DNA from: Thermoleophilia bacterium
GTDB taxonomy: Bacteria; Actinomycetota; Thermoleophilia; Gaiellales; Gaiellaceae
Direction: 5' to 3'
Assembly: GCA_023382435.1 (NCBI GenBank)
Contig: JAHDVS010000010.1
Span: 18,115-82,114 of the forward strand
Length of the DNA: 64,000 bases
Shown here piece by piece: positions 17,751-27,830 of this stretch. A program made the translations under genes and the position numbers. How positions within the stretch are numbered: the first letter of the stretch is position 1; every line of letters starts with the position of its first letter. Under the pieces are notes generated by a model. It ran no database searches and was not told where the DNA came from. It saw nothing but the letters and a program-made list of their open reading frames with translations.

Positions 17751-18554
17751 GTGGCTGTCCTCGGCGACGACGCGGTGACGGAGCTCGCGGACGTGATCGT
17801 GCGCCGCGAGCCGCCCGCGGCCCGGGTCACGCTCAACCGCCCGGAGAAGCGAAACGCCCTCTCGCTCGAGCTGATGCGCGAGGTCACGTCGGTCGTGCGC
17901 GAGCTCGGGGCCGACAGGGATGTCCGGGCGATCGTGATCGAGGGCGCCGGCCCGGCGTTCTCGGGCGGCCACGACCTCGGCGAGATGGTCGGGCGCGACC
18001 TCGCTTTCTACCAGGAGCTGTTCGACACCTGCACGGAGATGATGATGGCGATCCATCGGGCACCGCAGCCGGTGATCGCCCGGGTGCACGGGATCGCGAC
18101 CGCCGCGGGCTGCCAGCTCGTCGCGACCTGCGACCTCGCCGTCGCTGCCGAGGACGCCCGCTTCGGCACCTCCGGCGTCCGCACCGGGCTGTTCTGCACC
18201 ACGCCTGGCGTGGCGGTCTCCCGGACGATCGGCCGCAAGCAGGCGCTCGAGCTCCTGCTCACGGGCGAGCTCGTGGACGCGCAGACCGCGCTCGCCTGGG
18301 GTCTCGTCAACCGGGTCGTCCCGGCGGAGGCGCTCGACGACGCGGTCGGCGACTTCGTCGACTCGATCGCTCGCCTGAGCCCGTTCGCGCTCGCGGTCGG
18401 CAAGGAGGCGTTCTACGGGCAGATCGAGCTCGACGAGCGGCGCGCGTACGACCTCGCGAAGGCCGTGATGGCCATGAACGCGCTCGCCGACGACGCGCAG
18501 GAGGGCATGTGCGCGTTCGTCGAGAAGCGGCGCGCTACCTGGACGGGACGGTAG
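17751..18554 (+). CDS. Enoyl-CoA hydratase/isomerase family protein
   Basis: Crotonase-fold protein of 267 residues. VTLNRPEKRNALSLELM, the oxyanion-hole segment GPAFSGGHDLGEM and HGIATAAGCQLVATCDLAVA are typical. The substrate is not evident. GTG 17751 is chosen because GGAGG lies immediately upstream and the preceding part of the open frame overlaps ilvA on the other strand. It is not adjacent to the aromatic-acid genes further along and may act in general beta-oxidation. Confidence 0.82.
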   Translation: MAVLGDDAVTELADVIVRREPPAARVTLNRPEKRNALSLELMREVTSVVRELGADRDVRAIVIEGAGPAFSGGHDLGEMVGRDLAFYQELFDTCTEMMMAIHRAPQPVIARVHGIATAAGCQLVATCDLAVAAEDARFGTSGVRTGLFCTTPGVAVSRTIGRKQALELLLTGELVDAQTALAWGLVNRVVPAEALDDAVGDFVDSIARLSPFALAVGKEAFYGQIELDERRAYDLAKAVMAMNALADDAQEGMCAFVEKRRATWTGR

Positions 18555-18557
18555 CGC

Positions 18558-18761
18558 CTACGCCGCCGCGGGCTCGCGACCGCGCACGGCGATCGGCAGC
18601 TCGCGCAGCTCGCGCCGGTCGACCTCGGTGAGGTCACGGGAGGGCGCCCAGCCGACGTAGCCGCAGCGCGGGCACGCGCCCGCGCCGCTGCGAACGAGGC
18701 GCGACTCGCGCACGACCCGCGGAAGGCCGCAACCCAGGCACTCGACGGTGACTTCGGGCAT
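18558..18761 (-). CDS. Small zinc-ribbon protein
   Basis: 67-residue protein with two CxxC knuckles, CLGC and CPRCGY, about 20 residues apart, which should bind one zinc. The rest (RDLTEVDRRELRELPIAVRG) is charged and has no recognised domain. Either GTG 18764 or ATG 18761 could start it. Convergent with the enoyl-CoA hydratase, whose stop is 3 bp away. No function assigned. Confidence 0.6.
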   Translation of the reverse strand: MPEVTVECLGCGLPRVVRESRLVRSGAGACPRCGYVGWAPSRDLTEVDRRELRELPIAVRGREPAAA

Positions 18762-18820
18762 CACCCTCGTTATCGGCAGGACAACGCCGGTAGCGCGTCA
18801 CCCGTTCGAGCGACAGGCCG

Positions 18821-20515
18821 CTACCGGACGAACGAGAGGTCGGAGAGGAGCAGCCGCCCGCTCGGAGCACGGTCGAAGCGCAGCTCGAAGGCGGCGACCC
18901 GGCCCAGGTCGATGCCGTCGAACGAGGTCAGGGGGACGCGCACCTCTCCGAGCACCGCCAGCCCGCGCGACGGGTAGCGAACCGCCGGGTGGGAGCGCGG
19001 GACGGGGACGTCAGCTTCCGCTCCCCAGGCGTCGCGCAGGACGAGCGTGAACGGGAGCGGGCGCCCCCGGCGGCTGCGCCGCTCGTCGGAAGCGTCGACG
19101 GCGACGCGCACGGACAGCGAGCCGAAGTTCCGCACGTCCGCGTGGGCGGCCGGGATCCGGGTCGTGAGGCGCGCGCCCGCGCGGCTCCAGGCGATTCGCA
19201 GCTCGCTGCCGGCGAACGCCTGGAACGGCGGCCGGCGCCCGCAGCCCGCGTTCTCCCAGTTGGGCTTCAGGATCGTCCCCGGCTCGAGCGTGCAGACGGT
19301 GAAGGAGTCGAGCCGGGAGCCGCCCTGGGCGCCGCCGAGCAGGTTGCGGCGGAGGCTGGTGCGGCCCTCGGGGCGGACCACGTCGAGCCGATCCGCGGTG
19401 GGGGGCTGCACGCTGATCGCGACCGCTGCGCCGGCGAGCTGCCACGGCGCGGCGTCGCCGAGCCCGAGCGGGTGCACGAGCTCCGGGTCGCCCTCGAGCG
19501 CGCCGCGCAGGAAGCGAACGGCGATCTCGGCGCCGACCTCCTCCTGCTCCTCGCGCGAGAGGCGCGTGCGCCCGATCTCGCTCGGCGCGCACGGGTCACT
19601 CGGCTCCCCGCCCAGGCCCCAGCCGGTCTCGTCGCCCCAGACACGGTTGAAGAAGTTGTGGTTGGCTCCGAAGACGACTGCCTGCCAGAGCGGCTGCGTC
19701 CGCGTGCGCCCGCGCGCGTCATCGAAGAACCAGGCCCCCTGGAGATCCGACACGTCGGCGTCGCAGTAGGGGAGGACGACGGCGAAGGGGACGTCGGGGA
19801 CGAGCCGGCGGAAGAAGTCGACGGGGGCGAGCGCGAGCACTGCCGCGACCCGGTACGGGCGCGGTCCGGGCATGGTCGAGGCCCAGACGACGCCCTCGCC
19901 GCCGCGCGAGTGACCGACGAGCCCGACGCGGACCGGGTCGACCCGACCGGCGAGCGGGACGCCGAAGCCGACCGCTTCGCCTGTCTCGCCGGCACCCGCC
20001 CGCACGAGGCGGCGGAGCTGCGCGTCCACGATCTTCGAGCGCAGGTCCATCCACGTGCGCGGCGTGAACGGCTCGCCGTCCGGGAACGTGAAGGCGGTGC
20101 TGTTGGCCGGAGCGACCGGGTTGCCGTCGAGCGAGATCACGACGTACCCGTGGCTCGCGAGCACCTGCGCCGCGTAGCGGTAGCCCCGGTAGCTCGGCAC
20201 GTCCTGGAACCCCGGCCGGCACGGCCAGTCCTGGGTCGGGAAGTGACCGCCCGGGATCTCGCACGACTGGTGCGCGCCGTGGAGGAAGACGACGACAGGC
20301 CGCCGCCCGGGTGCTCCAACGGGCGCGGTGATCTCCCCGGCGAGGCGTGTCGGCAGCGCGTGGAGCCGCCAGTCGCTCCCGGCCACCCGGAGCGTTTCCC
20401 GGCCGAGGTCGTAGCCACGCTGGACGGTGCGGTAGGGGCCCTGCTCGACGGCCGCGGCGGAGCCGGGCAGGAGCAGGGCCGCGACGCCCGCGGCGAGAGC
20501 GAGCGCTGACCTCAC
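18821..20515 (-). CDS. Secreted alpha/beta hydrolase with C-terminal beta domain
   Basis: 564-residue exported protein. A signal peptide covers about residues 1-23 (cleavage after GSAAA). The hydrolase domain shows VVVFLHGAHQSCEIPGG, the nucleophile elbow GLVGHSRGGEGVVW near residue 200 and a candidate catalytic His in FGANHNFFNRVWGD. From about residue 350 a beta-rich region follows without catalytic motifs. Possibly an extracellular esterase or depolymerase. The GTG start overlaps the stop of the upstream BNR-repeat gene by 4 nt, so the two secreted proteins are made together. Confidence 0.72.
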   Translation of the reverse strand: MRSALALAAGVAALLLPGSAAAVEQGPYRTVQRGYDLGRETLRVAGSDWRLHALPTRLAGEITAPVGAPGRRPVVVFLHGAHQSCEIPGGHFPTQDWPCRPGFQDVPSYRGYRYAAQVLASHGYVVISLDGNPVAPANSTAFTFPDGEPFTPRTWMDLRSKIVDAQLRRLVRAGAGETGEAVGFGVPLAGRVDPVRVGLVGHSRGGEGVVWASTMPGPRPYRVAAVLALAPVDFFRRLVPDVPFAVVLPYCDADVSDLQGAWFFDDARGRTRTQPLWQAVVFGANHNFFNRVWGDETGWGLGGEPSDPCAPSEIGRTRLSREEQEEVGAEIAVRFLRGALEGDPELVHPLGLGDAAPWQLAGAAVAISVQPPTADRLDVVRPEGRTSLRRNLLGGAQGGSRLDSFTVCTLEPGTILKPNWENAGCGRRPPFQAFAGSELRIAWSRAGARLTTRIPAAHADVRNFGSLSVRVAVDASDERRSRRGRPLPFTLVLRDAWGAEADVPVPRSHPAVRYPSRGLAVLGEVRVPLTSFDGIDLGRVAAFELRFDRAPSGRLLLSDLSFVR

Positions 20516-22428
20516 TGCCCCTCCTCCGCTAGCTGCACCGAGTAGACGCCCGCCCAGGTCGCGGCGTACGCGCCCCCCGGCATGGTCGCGAACGCCGCCA
20601 CGAACCGCGGCACGTCAGCCTCGGGATCGCCCGGCAGGCCGCCCCTGGCGGGGAGGCCCGCGACCAGCGACGCCCAGGTGGCGCCGCCGTCACGGGAGCG
20701 GAGCACCTTGCGACCGGTCGAGAGCAGCACCGTGTCGGGGTCGGCTGGGTCGAGCGCGATCGCGAGGCAGCGGCGGGCTGTGGCGATCCGCCGCCAGGTG
20801 GCGCCGCCGTCGTCGGAGCGGTAGGCGCCCCTGCGGGCGGTCGCGGCATAGACGGTCGCGGGATCGCTCGGGCTGACCGCGACGGAGACGACGGTCAGGC
20901 GGCCGAGGCCCGCCGCGTGCCAGCTCCTGCCGCCGTCCGCGCTCGCCCAGGCACCGCCCCGGTCGAGGCCCGCGTAGACGATCCGGGAGTCCGACGGCGC
21001 ATACACAAGCGTTCGCACGCCGGTGTTCGGAAGGCCGCTGCTCGACAACCGCCAGCCCGCGGCCCCGAGGCGGTAGACGCCGACCTCGGTCGCGGCGAGC
21101 ACGCGCCCGGCCCGCTCCGGGTGCGAGGCAAGACCCCAGACTGTCGCGCGCGGCAGGCCCGCGGCGGCGACGCTCCAGGTCGCTCCCGCGTCTTCCGTGC
21201 GGAGAACGTGGCCGGAGTAGGTGCCCGCGTACGCGATCTGCGGCCCCGCAGCGTCGAGCGCGAGCGCGAGCACCGAGTCGAGCTCCGGGGTGGCGCCGCC
21301 GGCGCTCCAGCTGGCACCACCGTCGCGGCTCGTTGCGACGCCGCCGAAGGCGAGGCCCGCGTAGAGGAGGCCGCCATCGCCGACGGCGACCGCCTGGGTC
21401 GCGACGCCGGGGAGCCCCCCGCCGGCCGCCCGCCAGGTCGTGCCGCCGTCGTCGGTGGCGAGCACGCCCGAGCCGGTGAGCAGGTAGAGGCGGCCCGCGT
21501 CCGAGGGCACGCCCGTCAGTCCGTAGTACCACGTGTCCGTCGCGCCGGTGTCGATCGGCTGCCAGCCCCCGGAGGCGCCGTCGAGCCGGTAGAGGCCCGT
21601 GTTGGCGAGCGCGTAGAGCGCCGTGCCGGCAGGTTCGAGCGCGACCAGCCAGCCGTAGGGCCCGAGCGGGAGCGGCGGCAGCTCCGCGAAGCTCGCACCC
21701 CCGTCGACGCTGCGCAGCAGGCGTTCGCCCTCGGCCAGGTACACGGTGTCGGCGTCCACCGGATCGACCGAGCGCGCACCGAAGTACGTGCCTTCCCCGA
21801 AGGTGGCGCGCGCGTCCCACGTGAGCCCCGCGTCGGTCGTCCGGTACAGGCTGGAGCCGGCGAGCGCGTAGACCGTCCCGGGCGCCGACGGCGCGACCCC
21901 GAGCCAGTAGACCGACGTGGCGTCCTCGCCGAGGCCCCCGGTCGCGGGGGCCCAGCTCGAGCCACCGTCGGTCGAGCGGACGAGCCCGCCCGCCTCGGCG
22001 TAGGTCGCGGCGAGGAGCACGGTTCGGCTGCCCGGCACCGCAACGAGGACGGAGACGTCGCGCTGGCCTAGCTGCTGCCAGCTCTCACCGCCGTCCCGGG
22101 AGCGCAGGAGCGCGCCGCCGGCCGCGTCCGAGCCGGCCGCGTAGACGGTTCCGGGCGCGCCGGGGTCGATCTCGAGGAACGCCGTGCAGCAGTAGCCGGC
22201 GGGCAGACCCGACGTGCGCGCCCACGTGGAGCCGCCGTCCGTGCTCGAGTAGACGTGGTAGCCGGACGCGCCGTAGAGGACTGACGCGTCGGTCGGATCG
22301 ACCTCGAGCGTGAACAGCACGGCCGCGGCGGGCCCGCCGCCCGCCCAGCGGTCGAGCTGTGCGCCCGCGGGCGCCACCACGAGGAGCGCGAGCAGGAGCG
22401 CCGCGAGGAGCGGGAGGCGGCGGATCAC
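20512..22428 (-). CDS. Secreted BNR/sortilin-like beta-propeller protein
   Basis: 638-residue exported protein with a signal peptide (cut after VVAPAGA). It is built of about ten copies of the Asp-box motif S.DGG.TW (for example STDGGSTWA, SRDGGESWQ, STDGGSSWA, SADGGRSWH, SDDGGATWR), each with a DP..VYA strand, the pattern of multi-blade propellers such as the plant photosystem factor HCF136 and sortilin domains. No sialidase active-site set is evident. Function unknown; coupled by a 4-nt overlap to the alpha/beta hydrolase. Confidence 0.8.
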   Translation of the reverse strand: MIRRLPLLAALLLALLVVAPAGAQLDRWAGGGPAAAVLFTLEVDPTDASVLYGASGYHVYSSTDGGSTWARTSGLPAGYCCTAFLEIDPGAPGTVYAAGSDAAGGALLRSRDGGESWQQLGQRDVSVLVAVPGSRTVLLAATYAEAGGLVRSTDGGSSWAPATGGLGEDATSVYWLGVAPSAPGTVYALAGSSLYRTTDAGLTWDARATFGEGTYFGARSVDPVDADTVYLAEGERLLRSVDGGASFAELPPLPLGPYGWLVALEPAGTALYALANTGLYRLDGASGGWQPIDTGATDTWYYGLTGVPSDAGRLYLLTGSGVLATDDGGTTWRAAGGGLPGVATQAVAVGDGGLLYAGLAFGGVATSRDGGASWSAGGATPELDSVLALALDAAGPQIAYAGTYSGHVLRTEDAGATWSVAAAGLPRATVWGLASHPERAGRVLAATEVGVYRLGAAGWRLSSSGLPNTGVRTLVYAPSDSRIVYAGLDRGGAWASADGGRSWHAAGLGRLTVVSVAVSPSDPATVYAATARRGAYRSDDGGATWRRIATARRCLAIALDPADPDTVLLSTGRKVLRSRDGGATWASLVAGLPARGGLPGDPEADVPRFVAAFATMPGGAYAATWAGVYSVQLAEEGQ

Positions 22429-22463
22429 GGGGGCACGCTACGCGATCCGTGGGACGGCGGCCG

Positions 22464-23651
22464 TCAGACGGTGCCGAGCGAGGTGACGGGGCCCCCGTCG
22501 GTGAGTGTCGCCGGGAGGCCGCGGGCGGCCAGCTCGGCGAAGAAGCGGTCGGGCGGCAGGATCGCCTCCGCCCCGCCGACCCCGTCGCGGAGCCGCTCGC
22601 CCGAGCAGAGGAGCTGCGCGGCCACGGACGGCGGCACGCCGGTGGCGTAGGCGCCCCCGGCGCCGTCCCACTCGGGGCGCTCGACCACCTTCAGCTCCGC
22701 GACGAGCTCCGCTGGTGCGCCCGCCCGCGTGCCGGTGGCGATCACGCGGAAATACTCGACGGCGCCCGGGTCGGGCGCGAGCGCGACCGTCCGGGCCTGC
22801 CGCGCCAGCGTCGCGACGAGGGCGTCGCGCGGGACGACCTCGCCGGTCGGCGCGCGCACGGGCTCCGTGGAGGCGAGGCCGGCCGCGACGAACGAGCGCA
22901 GCCGCGCCACGTCGAGCGGGGGCAGCCCGAGCCGCCACTCGACGCGGCGGATCCCCTTGCCGGCGTAGGAGCGCGGCAGCGTCGCCGGCTCGGAGTGGAT
23001 CGTGTAGACGCACTCGACCGCGGCCTCCGGGAACTCGTACACCTTCGAGCCGGTGTCGGCGGGCACCATGCGCAGCTCCCCGTCGAGGAAGACCGCGGCC
23101 GGCTGCGTGAACTCGTCAACGAGCGTCGAGGCCGCGTAGGGCGGCACGTACGGCTCGCGCGGATCGGGCTCGCGGCCCGGAATGATCGCGTCGGCGATCT
23201 CGATCGCCTCGACCGTGTCGAGCCGCTCGCAGGCTGCCGCCGCCAGCATGTTCGTGATCCCGGGCGCCGACCCCATCGACATGGCCGCGGCGAGCCCGGC
23301 CGCGCGGAACTCCCCGTCCAGCTCGTACTGCTCGAGGCAGTAGTGGAAGAGGCCGCCGAGGTCGGTGTAGTGGGCGCCCGCCTCGAGGCAGGCGCGCATC
23401 ACGGCCACGTTGAGCGTGTGGCTCGCCGCGTTCACGACCGCGTCGCAGCCCTCGACCGCCCCGGCGAGCGTCGCGATCTGCGCGTCCCCGACCGAGACGG
23501 CGCGAACCGGCCCGCCGGCCGCGGCGGCAAGCTCGCGCGCGCGCCCCGCGTCGAGGTCGACGATCCGCACCTCGGCGGCGCCCGAGCGCGCGAGGTCGCG
23601 AACGGTCACGCTCCCCATCCCGCCGGCGCCGCCGATCACCGCGACCCTCAC
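22464..23651 (-). CDS. Saccharopine dehydrogenase-like oxidoreductase
   Basis: 395-residue protein with an N-terminal Rossmann domain (VAVIGGAGGMGSVTVRDLA) and the family segment VVNAASHTLNVAVMRACLEAG then HYTDLGG. The C-terminal half matches the saccharopine dehydrogenase C-terminal fold in outline. Relatives act on lysine, carboxynorspermidine or unknown amino compounds, so the substrate is open. Start GTG 23651 is supported by TAGACT (23664..23659) 7 nt upstream. Confidence 0.78.
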   Translation of the reverse strand: MRVAVIGGAGGMGSVTVRDLARSGAAEVRIVDLDAGRARELAAAAGGPVRAVSVGDAQIATLAGAVEGCDAVVNAASHTLNVAVMRACLEAGAHYTDLGGLFHYCLEQYELDGEFRAAGLAAAMSMGSAPGITNMLAAAACERLDTVEAIEIADAIIPGREPDPREPYVPPYAASTLVDEFTQPAAVFLDGELRMVPADTGSKVYEFPEAAVECVYTIHSEPATLPRSYAGKGIRRVEWRLGLPPLDVARLRSFVAAGLASTEPVRAPTGEVVPRDALVATLARQARTVALAPDPGAVEYFRVIATGTRAGAPAELVAELKVVERPEWDGAGGAYATGVPPSVAAQLLCSGERLRDGVGGAEAILPPDRFFAELAARGLPATLTDGGPVTSLGTV

Positions 23652-23658
23652 GGCGCGG

Positions 23659-23664
23659 AGTCTA
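23659..23664 (-). promoter_or_regulatory. -10 box, leaderless saccharopine-dehydrogenase-like gene
   Basis: TAGACT on the minus strand, 7 nt before GTG 23651. Confidence 0.5.
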
Positions 23665-23696
23665 CGCGGGCCGCGCGGGGCCGGCGTGCGCGCCAG

Positions 23697-23984
23697 TCAG
23701 GCGACGTCGAGGTAGCGGCGCAGCGCCTTGCGGATCACGGCGGACGTCGTCTCGCGATCGCGCTCGGCCCGTCGTGCCAGCGCCTCACGCAGCTCGGGGT
23801 CGAGCCGGACGGACTCGACCGCGGCGGGGGCGGAGCCGATCGGCGGGCGGCCGCCCCGCCTGCGGACGATCTCCTCGACCTCGTACCCGGCTTCTGCCCG
23901 CTCGGCGAGCTCGGCGACGAGCTCGTCCGTGATCGGCTTACCGCTCGCCGTGGTCCCCCGGATCTTCTTCGCCCTCCTGGTCAT
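23697..23984 (-). CDS. Ribbon-helix-helix protein, orphan antitoxin-like
   Basis: 95-residue protein. The C-terminal 40 residues (ESVRLDPELREALARRAERD ... SAVIRKALRRYLDVA) fit a CopG-type ribbon-helix-helix. The N-terminal part has RRRGGRPPIGSAPA, a basic linker seen in several antitoxin families. No toxin gene is adjacent, so it may be an orphan antitoxin or a regulator. Start chosen at ATG 23984 with GGAGGCGAGG upstream. Confidence 0.68.
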   Translation of the reverse strand: MTRRAKKIRGTTASGKPITDELVAELAERAEAGYEVEEIVRRRGGRPPIGSAPAAVESVRLDPELREALARRAERDRETTSAVIRKALRRYLDVA

Positions 23985-24049
23985 GCCTCGCCTCCGGGCA
24001 AGAGCCGCCGATACTTCGCTGAGATCCCCGCATGGCACAGGCTACCCGT

Positions 24050-24081
24050 CGACGCGGGGACTGAGAGCCGACGCGGGGACT
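24050..24081. repeat. 13-bp direct repeat at the tRNA-Thr 3' end
   Basis: CGACGCGGGGACT occurs at 24050-24062 and again at 24069-24081. The second copy is the 3' acceptor/T-arm part of tRNA-Thr; the first is a partial duplicate just outside the gene, of the kind left by site-specific integration or slippage. No integrase is next to it. Confidence 0.5.
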
Positions 24082-24138
24082 CGAACCCCGGACCCCATCA
24101 TTACGAGTGATGTGCTCTACCAGCTGAGCTACGTCGGC
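24066..24138 (-). tRNA. tRNA-Thr (anticodon CGT)
   Basis: Cloverleaf on the minus strand: acceptor arms GCCGACG and CGTCGGC, D-arm GCTCAGCTGGTAGAGC, anticodon loop CTCGTAA giving CGT (Thr, reads ACG), T-arm CCGGGGTTCGAATCCCCG. CCA is not encoded. It lies alone between the orphan RHH gene and citrate synthase. Confidence 0.93.
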
Positions 24139-24254
24139 GCCGCGCGTAGCTTAGCGCCTCCGGTGCTCCCGCCAGCCGGGCGCGACGGTTCTCTTTGCGC
24201 GCGCGCTCGCGGGCGGCGAGACTTCAGGAGACACGGACCGAGGGAGGACCGCGG

Positions 24255-25541
<1,287 letters not shown>

Positions 25542-25547
25542 GCCCGC

Positions 25548-26183
25548 TCAGACGGGCGGGTCGAGGCCTTCCTGCTCCCAGGCGCGCTGCGCCGCCGGCC
25601 TTTCGAAGACCCGCCGGAAGTGCGCGCCGAGCGCCGGCCCGTCCCACCAGCGGGGTTCGAGACGGCGGCCCCAGCGGGTCAGCATGAACAGGTAGACATC
25701 CGCGGCCGAGAACCGCTCGCCGAGCAGGTACGGTCCGCCGGCTTCGAGCTCGCCCTCGAGGAGATCGCGCATCTCCCCGAGCGCCGCCGCGGCCTGCGCC
25801 TCGACGGCGGGAGCGGCCGCCGGGTCGGCCGTGTAGCGCTCCGGGTAGAAGAAGATCATGAAGCCCGCCTGCACCGTGTTGGTCAGGTAGGCGAGCCAGC
25901 GGTAGAAATGGGCGCGCTCCGCGGTTCCGGGCGCGGGCGCGAGCCCGGCCCGCGGGTGGGTGTCCGCGAGATGCATGGCGCAGGCGATGGCCTCGTAGAG
26001 GACGAGGTCGCCGTCGACCATCGTCGGGACGCGCCGGTGCGGGTTCAGCCGCTCGAGCTCGGGCGGGTCGACCTTCCCGTCCTCCTTCGTGACGCGGACG
26101 AGACGGTAGGGAGCGCCGACCTCCTCGAGCAGGACATGCGTCGAGAGCGATGCGGCGCCCGGCATGAAGTAGAGGTCGATCAC
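25548..26183 (-). CDS. Glutathione S-transferase family protein
   Basis: 211-residue GST fold protein. The N-terminal thioredoxin-like domain reads LYFMPGAASLSTHVLLEEVG, with the cis-Pro segment RRVPTMVDGDLVLYEAIA. The helical C-terminal domain contains YLLGERFSAADVYLFML. High-GC actinobacteria generally use mycothiol, so the thiol used is uncertain. GTG 26183 is preferred because TATCGT (26196..26191) lies 7 nt upstream; GTG 26186 is one codon earlier. Confidence 0.82.
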   Translation of the reverse strand: MIDLYFMPGAASLSTHVLLEEVGAPYRLVRVTKEDGKVDPPELERLNPHRRVPTMVDGDLVLYEAIACAMHLADTHPRAGLAPAPGTAERAHFYRWLAYLTNTVQAGFMIFFYPERYTADPAAAPAVEAQAAAALGEMRDLLEGELEAGGPYLLGERFSAADVYLFMLTRWGRRLEPRWWDGPALGAHFRRVFERPAAQRAWEQEGLDPPV

Positions 26184-26190
26184 CACCGGG

Positions 26191-26196
26191 ACGATA
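26191..26196 (-). promoter_or_regulatory. -10 box, leaderless GST start
   Basis: TATCGT on the minus strand, 7 nt before GTG 26183. It is back-to-back with the promoter at 26214. Confidence 0.4.
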
Positions 26197-26213
26197 GCGC
26201 CATCCGGCTTCGG

Positions 26214-26219
26214 TAGGGT
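26214..26219 (+). promoter_or_regulatory. -10 box, leaderless amidotransferase start
   Basis: TAGGGT, 7 nt before GTG 26227; no Shine-Dalgarno sequence. Confidence 0.5.
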
Positions 26220-26226
26220 TGGAGCC

Positions 26227-26970
26227 GTGGCAAGGGAGCCCGTCGTCGGCGTGACGATCCACCTGCGCGACCCGCTGCTGACGACGGTCGAGCGGGGGCT
26301 GCGCGAGCCGCTGCAACGCTACGGAGCGCTGCCCGTGATCCTGCCGCGGCTGACGCCGCCCTCCCAGATCGAGCGGATCCTCGAGCTCGTCGACGCGATC
26401 CAGGTCTCGGGCGGCGCGGACGTCCACCCCACCCACTACGGGGAGGAGCCGCACGAGCTGACCGAGCCGATCGAGGCGGAGATGGACGCGTTCGAGATCG
26501 GCCTCACCCGTGCCGCGCTCGACCGCGGCCTCCCCGTGCTCGGCCTCTGCCGCGGAGTCCAGGTGCTCGCGGTCGCCGACGGCGGCCGGCTGACCCAGGA
26601 CGTCGAGAGCCTGCACGAAGGCGCCCACCGTCACGGCCACGACTGGAAGGCGCTCGCGCCGCTGCCGCCCGGGGAGCACTGGCACGAGATCGCGGCCGAG
26701 CCCGGCTCGCTCGTGGAACGCTGGCTCGCCGGCGGCCCGCCGCGCGTCAACTCGTTCCACCACCAGAGCGTCGCCGATCCCGGCCGCCGCCATCGGGTCA
26801 CCGCGCACACGCTCGACGGGGTCGTCGAGGCGATCGAACGCGTCGACGGCCTCGGCTTCGCGGTCGGCCTGCAGTGGCACAACGAGCTCCAGTGGGAGCA
26901 CGACGAGCGCTTCCTGCGCCCGTTCGCGTCGCTCGTCGAGGCGGCGCGCGTGTATGCCCGGGCCCGCTGA
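26227..26970 (+). CDS. Class I glutamine amidotransferase-like hydrolase (PuuD-like)
   Basis: 247-residue peptidase C26-type protein. The nucleophile Cys lies in PVLGLCRGVQVLAVADGG near residue 107, and the catalytic His is in GLQWHNELQWEHD (usually QWHPE). VSGGADVHPTHYG is the oxyanion-side segment. Related enzymes cleave gamma-glutamyl-GABA in putrescine breakdown, but no other Puu gene adjoins it. Its stop is one base from the convergent ricT gene end. Confidence 0.83.
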   Translation: MAREPVVGVTIHLRDPLLTTVERGLREPLQRYGALPVILPRLTPPSQIERILELVDAIQVSGGADVHPTHYGEEPHELTEPIEAEMDAFEIGLTRAALDRGLPVLGLCRGVQVLAVADGGRLTQDVESLHEGAHRHGHDWKALAPLPPGEHWHEIAAEPGSLVERWLAGGPPRVNSFHHQSVADPGRRHRVTAHTLDGVVEAIERVDGLGFAVGLQWHNELQWEHDERFLRPFASLVEAARVYARAR

Positions 26971-26971
26971 C

Positions 26972-27787
26972 TCAGCGGCGGCGGGCGGGCGGGCCCTCGA
27001 GCTCGCGGCAGTCGTCGATGCCGACCTCCAGCTCACGATCGCCGTCGAGCGAGACGAGGCACGCTTCGCGAAGCACCGCGAAGGAACGGACGACGCCCGC
27101 CCCGTGAGGCGTCTGGACGCGGCTGCCGACCCGGGGCGCCCGATCGCGGAAGCTCCGGTAGAACGGGTGCTCGAACGCGAGGCAGCAGCGCAGCCGCCCG
27201 CAGAGGCCCGTGATGCGCCCGGAGCTCATCGGCAGATCCTGATCCTTTGCCATCCTGAGCGCGATCGGCTGCTCGTGGGAGGGGAAGCGGGTGCAGCAGA
27301 GCTGGGTGCCGCAGAGGCCGTAGCCGCCGGCCAGACGCGCCTGCTCACGCGGCCCGACCGAGCGTAGCTCGACCCGGCGGTGCAGGCGGGAGGCGAGATC
27401 ATCCTGAACGCGACGGGTGTCGACGCGTTCCTCGGCTCCGTACGAGAAGACCAGGCGCGAACCGTCGAACACGAGCTCGGCCGCGATCGGCTTGATCGGC
27501 AGCACGTGGCGCCTGATCGCGTCGTGGAACACGGCCATCGCCCTGCTCGCCTCCTCGCGATTCTCGCGCAGGCGCTCCTCGTCGGTGGCCGTGGCGCGCC
27601 GCACGATCCGCTTCAGCCGCCCCGCCTGCCCGGGCACCTCGTGGGTCGTCTTGACCACGCGCCCGTACTCGCGGCCACGGGACGTCTGGCAGATCACCCG
27701 GTCGTCCCAGGCGAGCTCGAGCTCGCCCGGATCGAAGGAGTAGACCTTCCCGCCCGGGGAAAAGACGACGCCGACCGCGTTTGCCAC
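26972..27787 (-). CDS. ricT: RicT/PSP1 domain protein
   Basis: 271-residue member of the PSP1/YaaT family. In Bacillus, RicT with RicA and RicF forms an Fe-S complex that helps RNase Y process mRNA. The Cys-rich segments GYGLCGTQLCCTRF near residue 156 and GLCGRLRCCLAFEHPFY near residue 195 are the family hallmark and possible Fe-S ligands. It is the third gene of the widely conserved tmk-holB-ricT order; the GTG start is 43 bp after holB. Confidence 0.9.
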   Translation of the reverse strand: MANAVGVVFSPGGKVYSFDPGELELAWDDRVICQTSRGREYGRVVKTTHEVPGQAGRLKRIVRRATATDEERLRENREEASRAMAVFHDAIRRHVLPIKPIAAELVFDGSRLVFSYGAEERVDTRRVQDDLASRLHRRVELRSVGPREQARLAGGYGLCGTQLCCTRFPSHEQPIALRMAKDQDLPMSSGRITGLCGRLRCCLAFEHPFYRSFRDRAPRVGSRVQTPHGAGVVRSFAVLREACLVSLDGDRELEVGIDDCRELEGPPARRR

Positions 27788-27830
27788 GGCTCACTTGTAC
27801 CTGAACAGCCCCGGGGAGTGCGGGCGGTTG

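Noticed and set aside
20512..22428. Repeated DNA units suggesting a CRISPR or tandem repeat
   Set aside because: The repeats are imperfect and follow the protein Asp-box units (S.DGG.TW) within an intact reading frame.
23697..23984. A second toxin-antitoxin pair
   Set aside because: No toxin-like open frame is adjacent on either side; the neighbours are a saccharopine-dehydrogenase-like gene and a tRNA.
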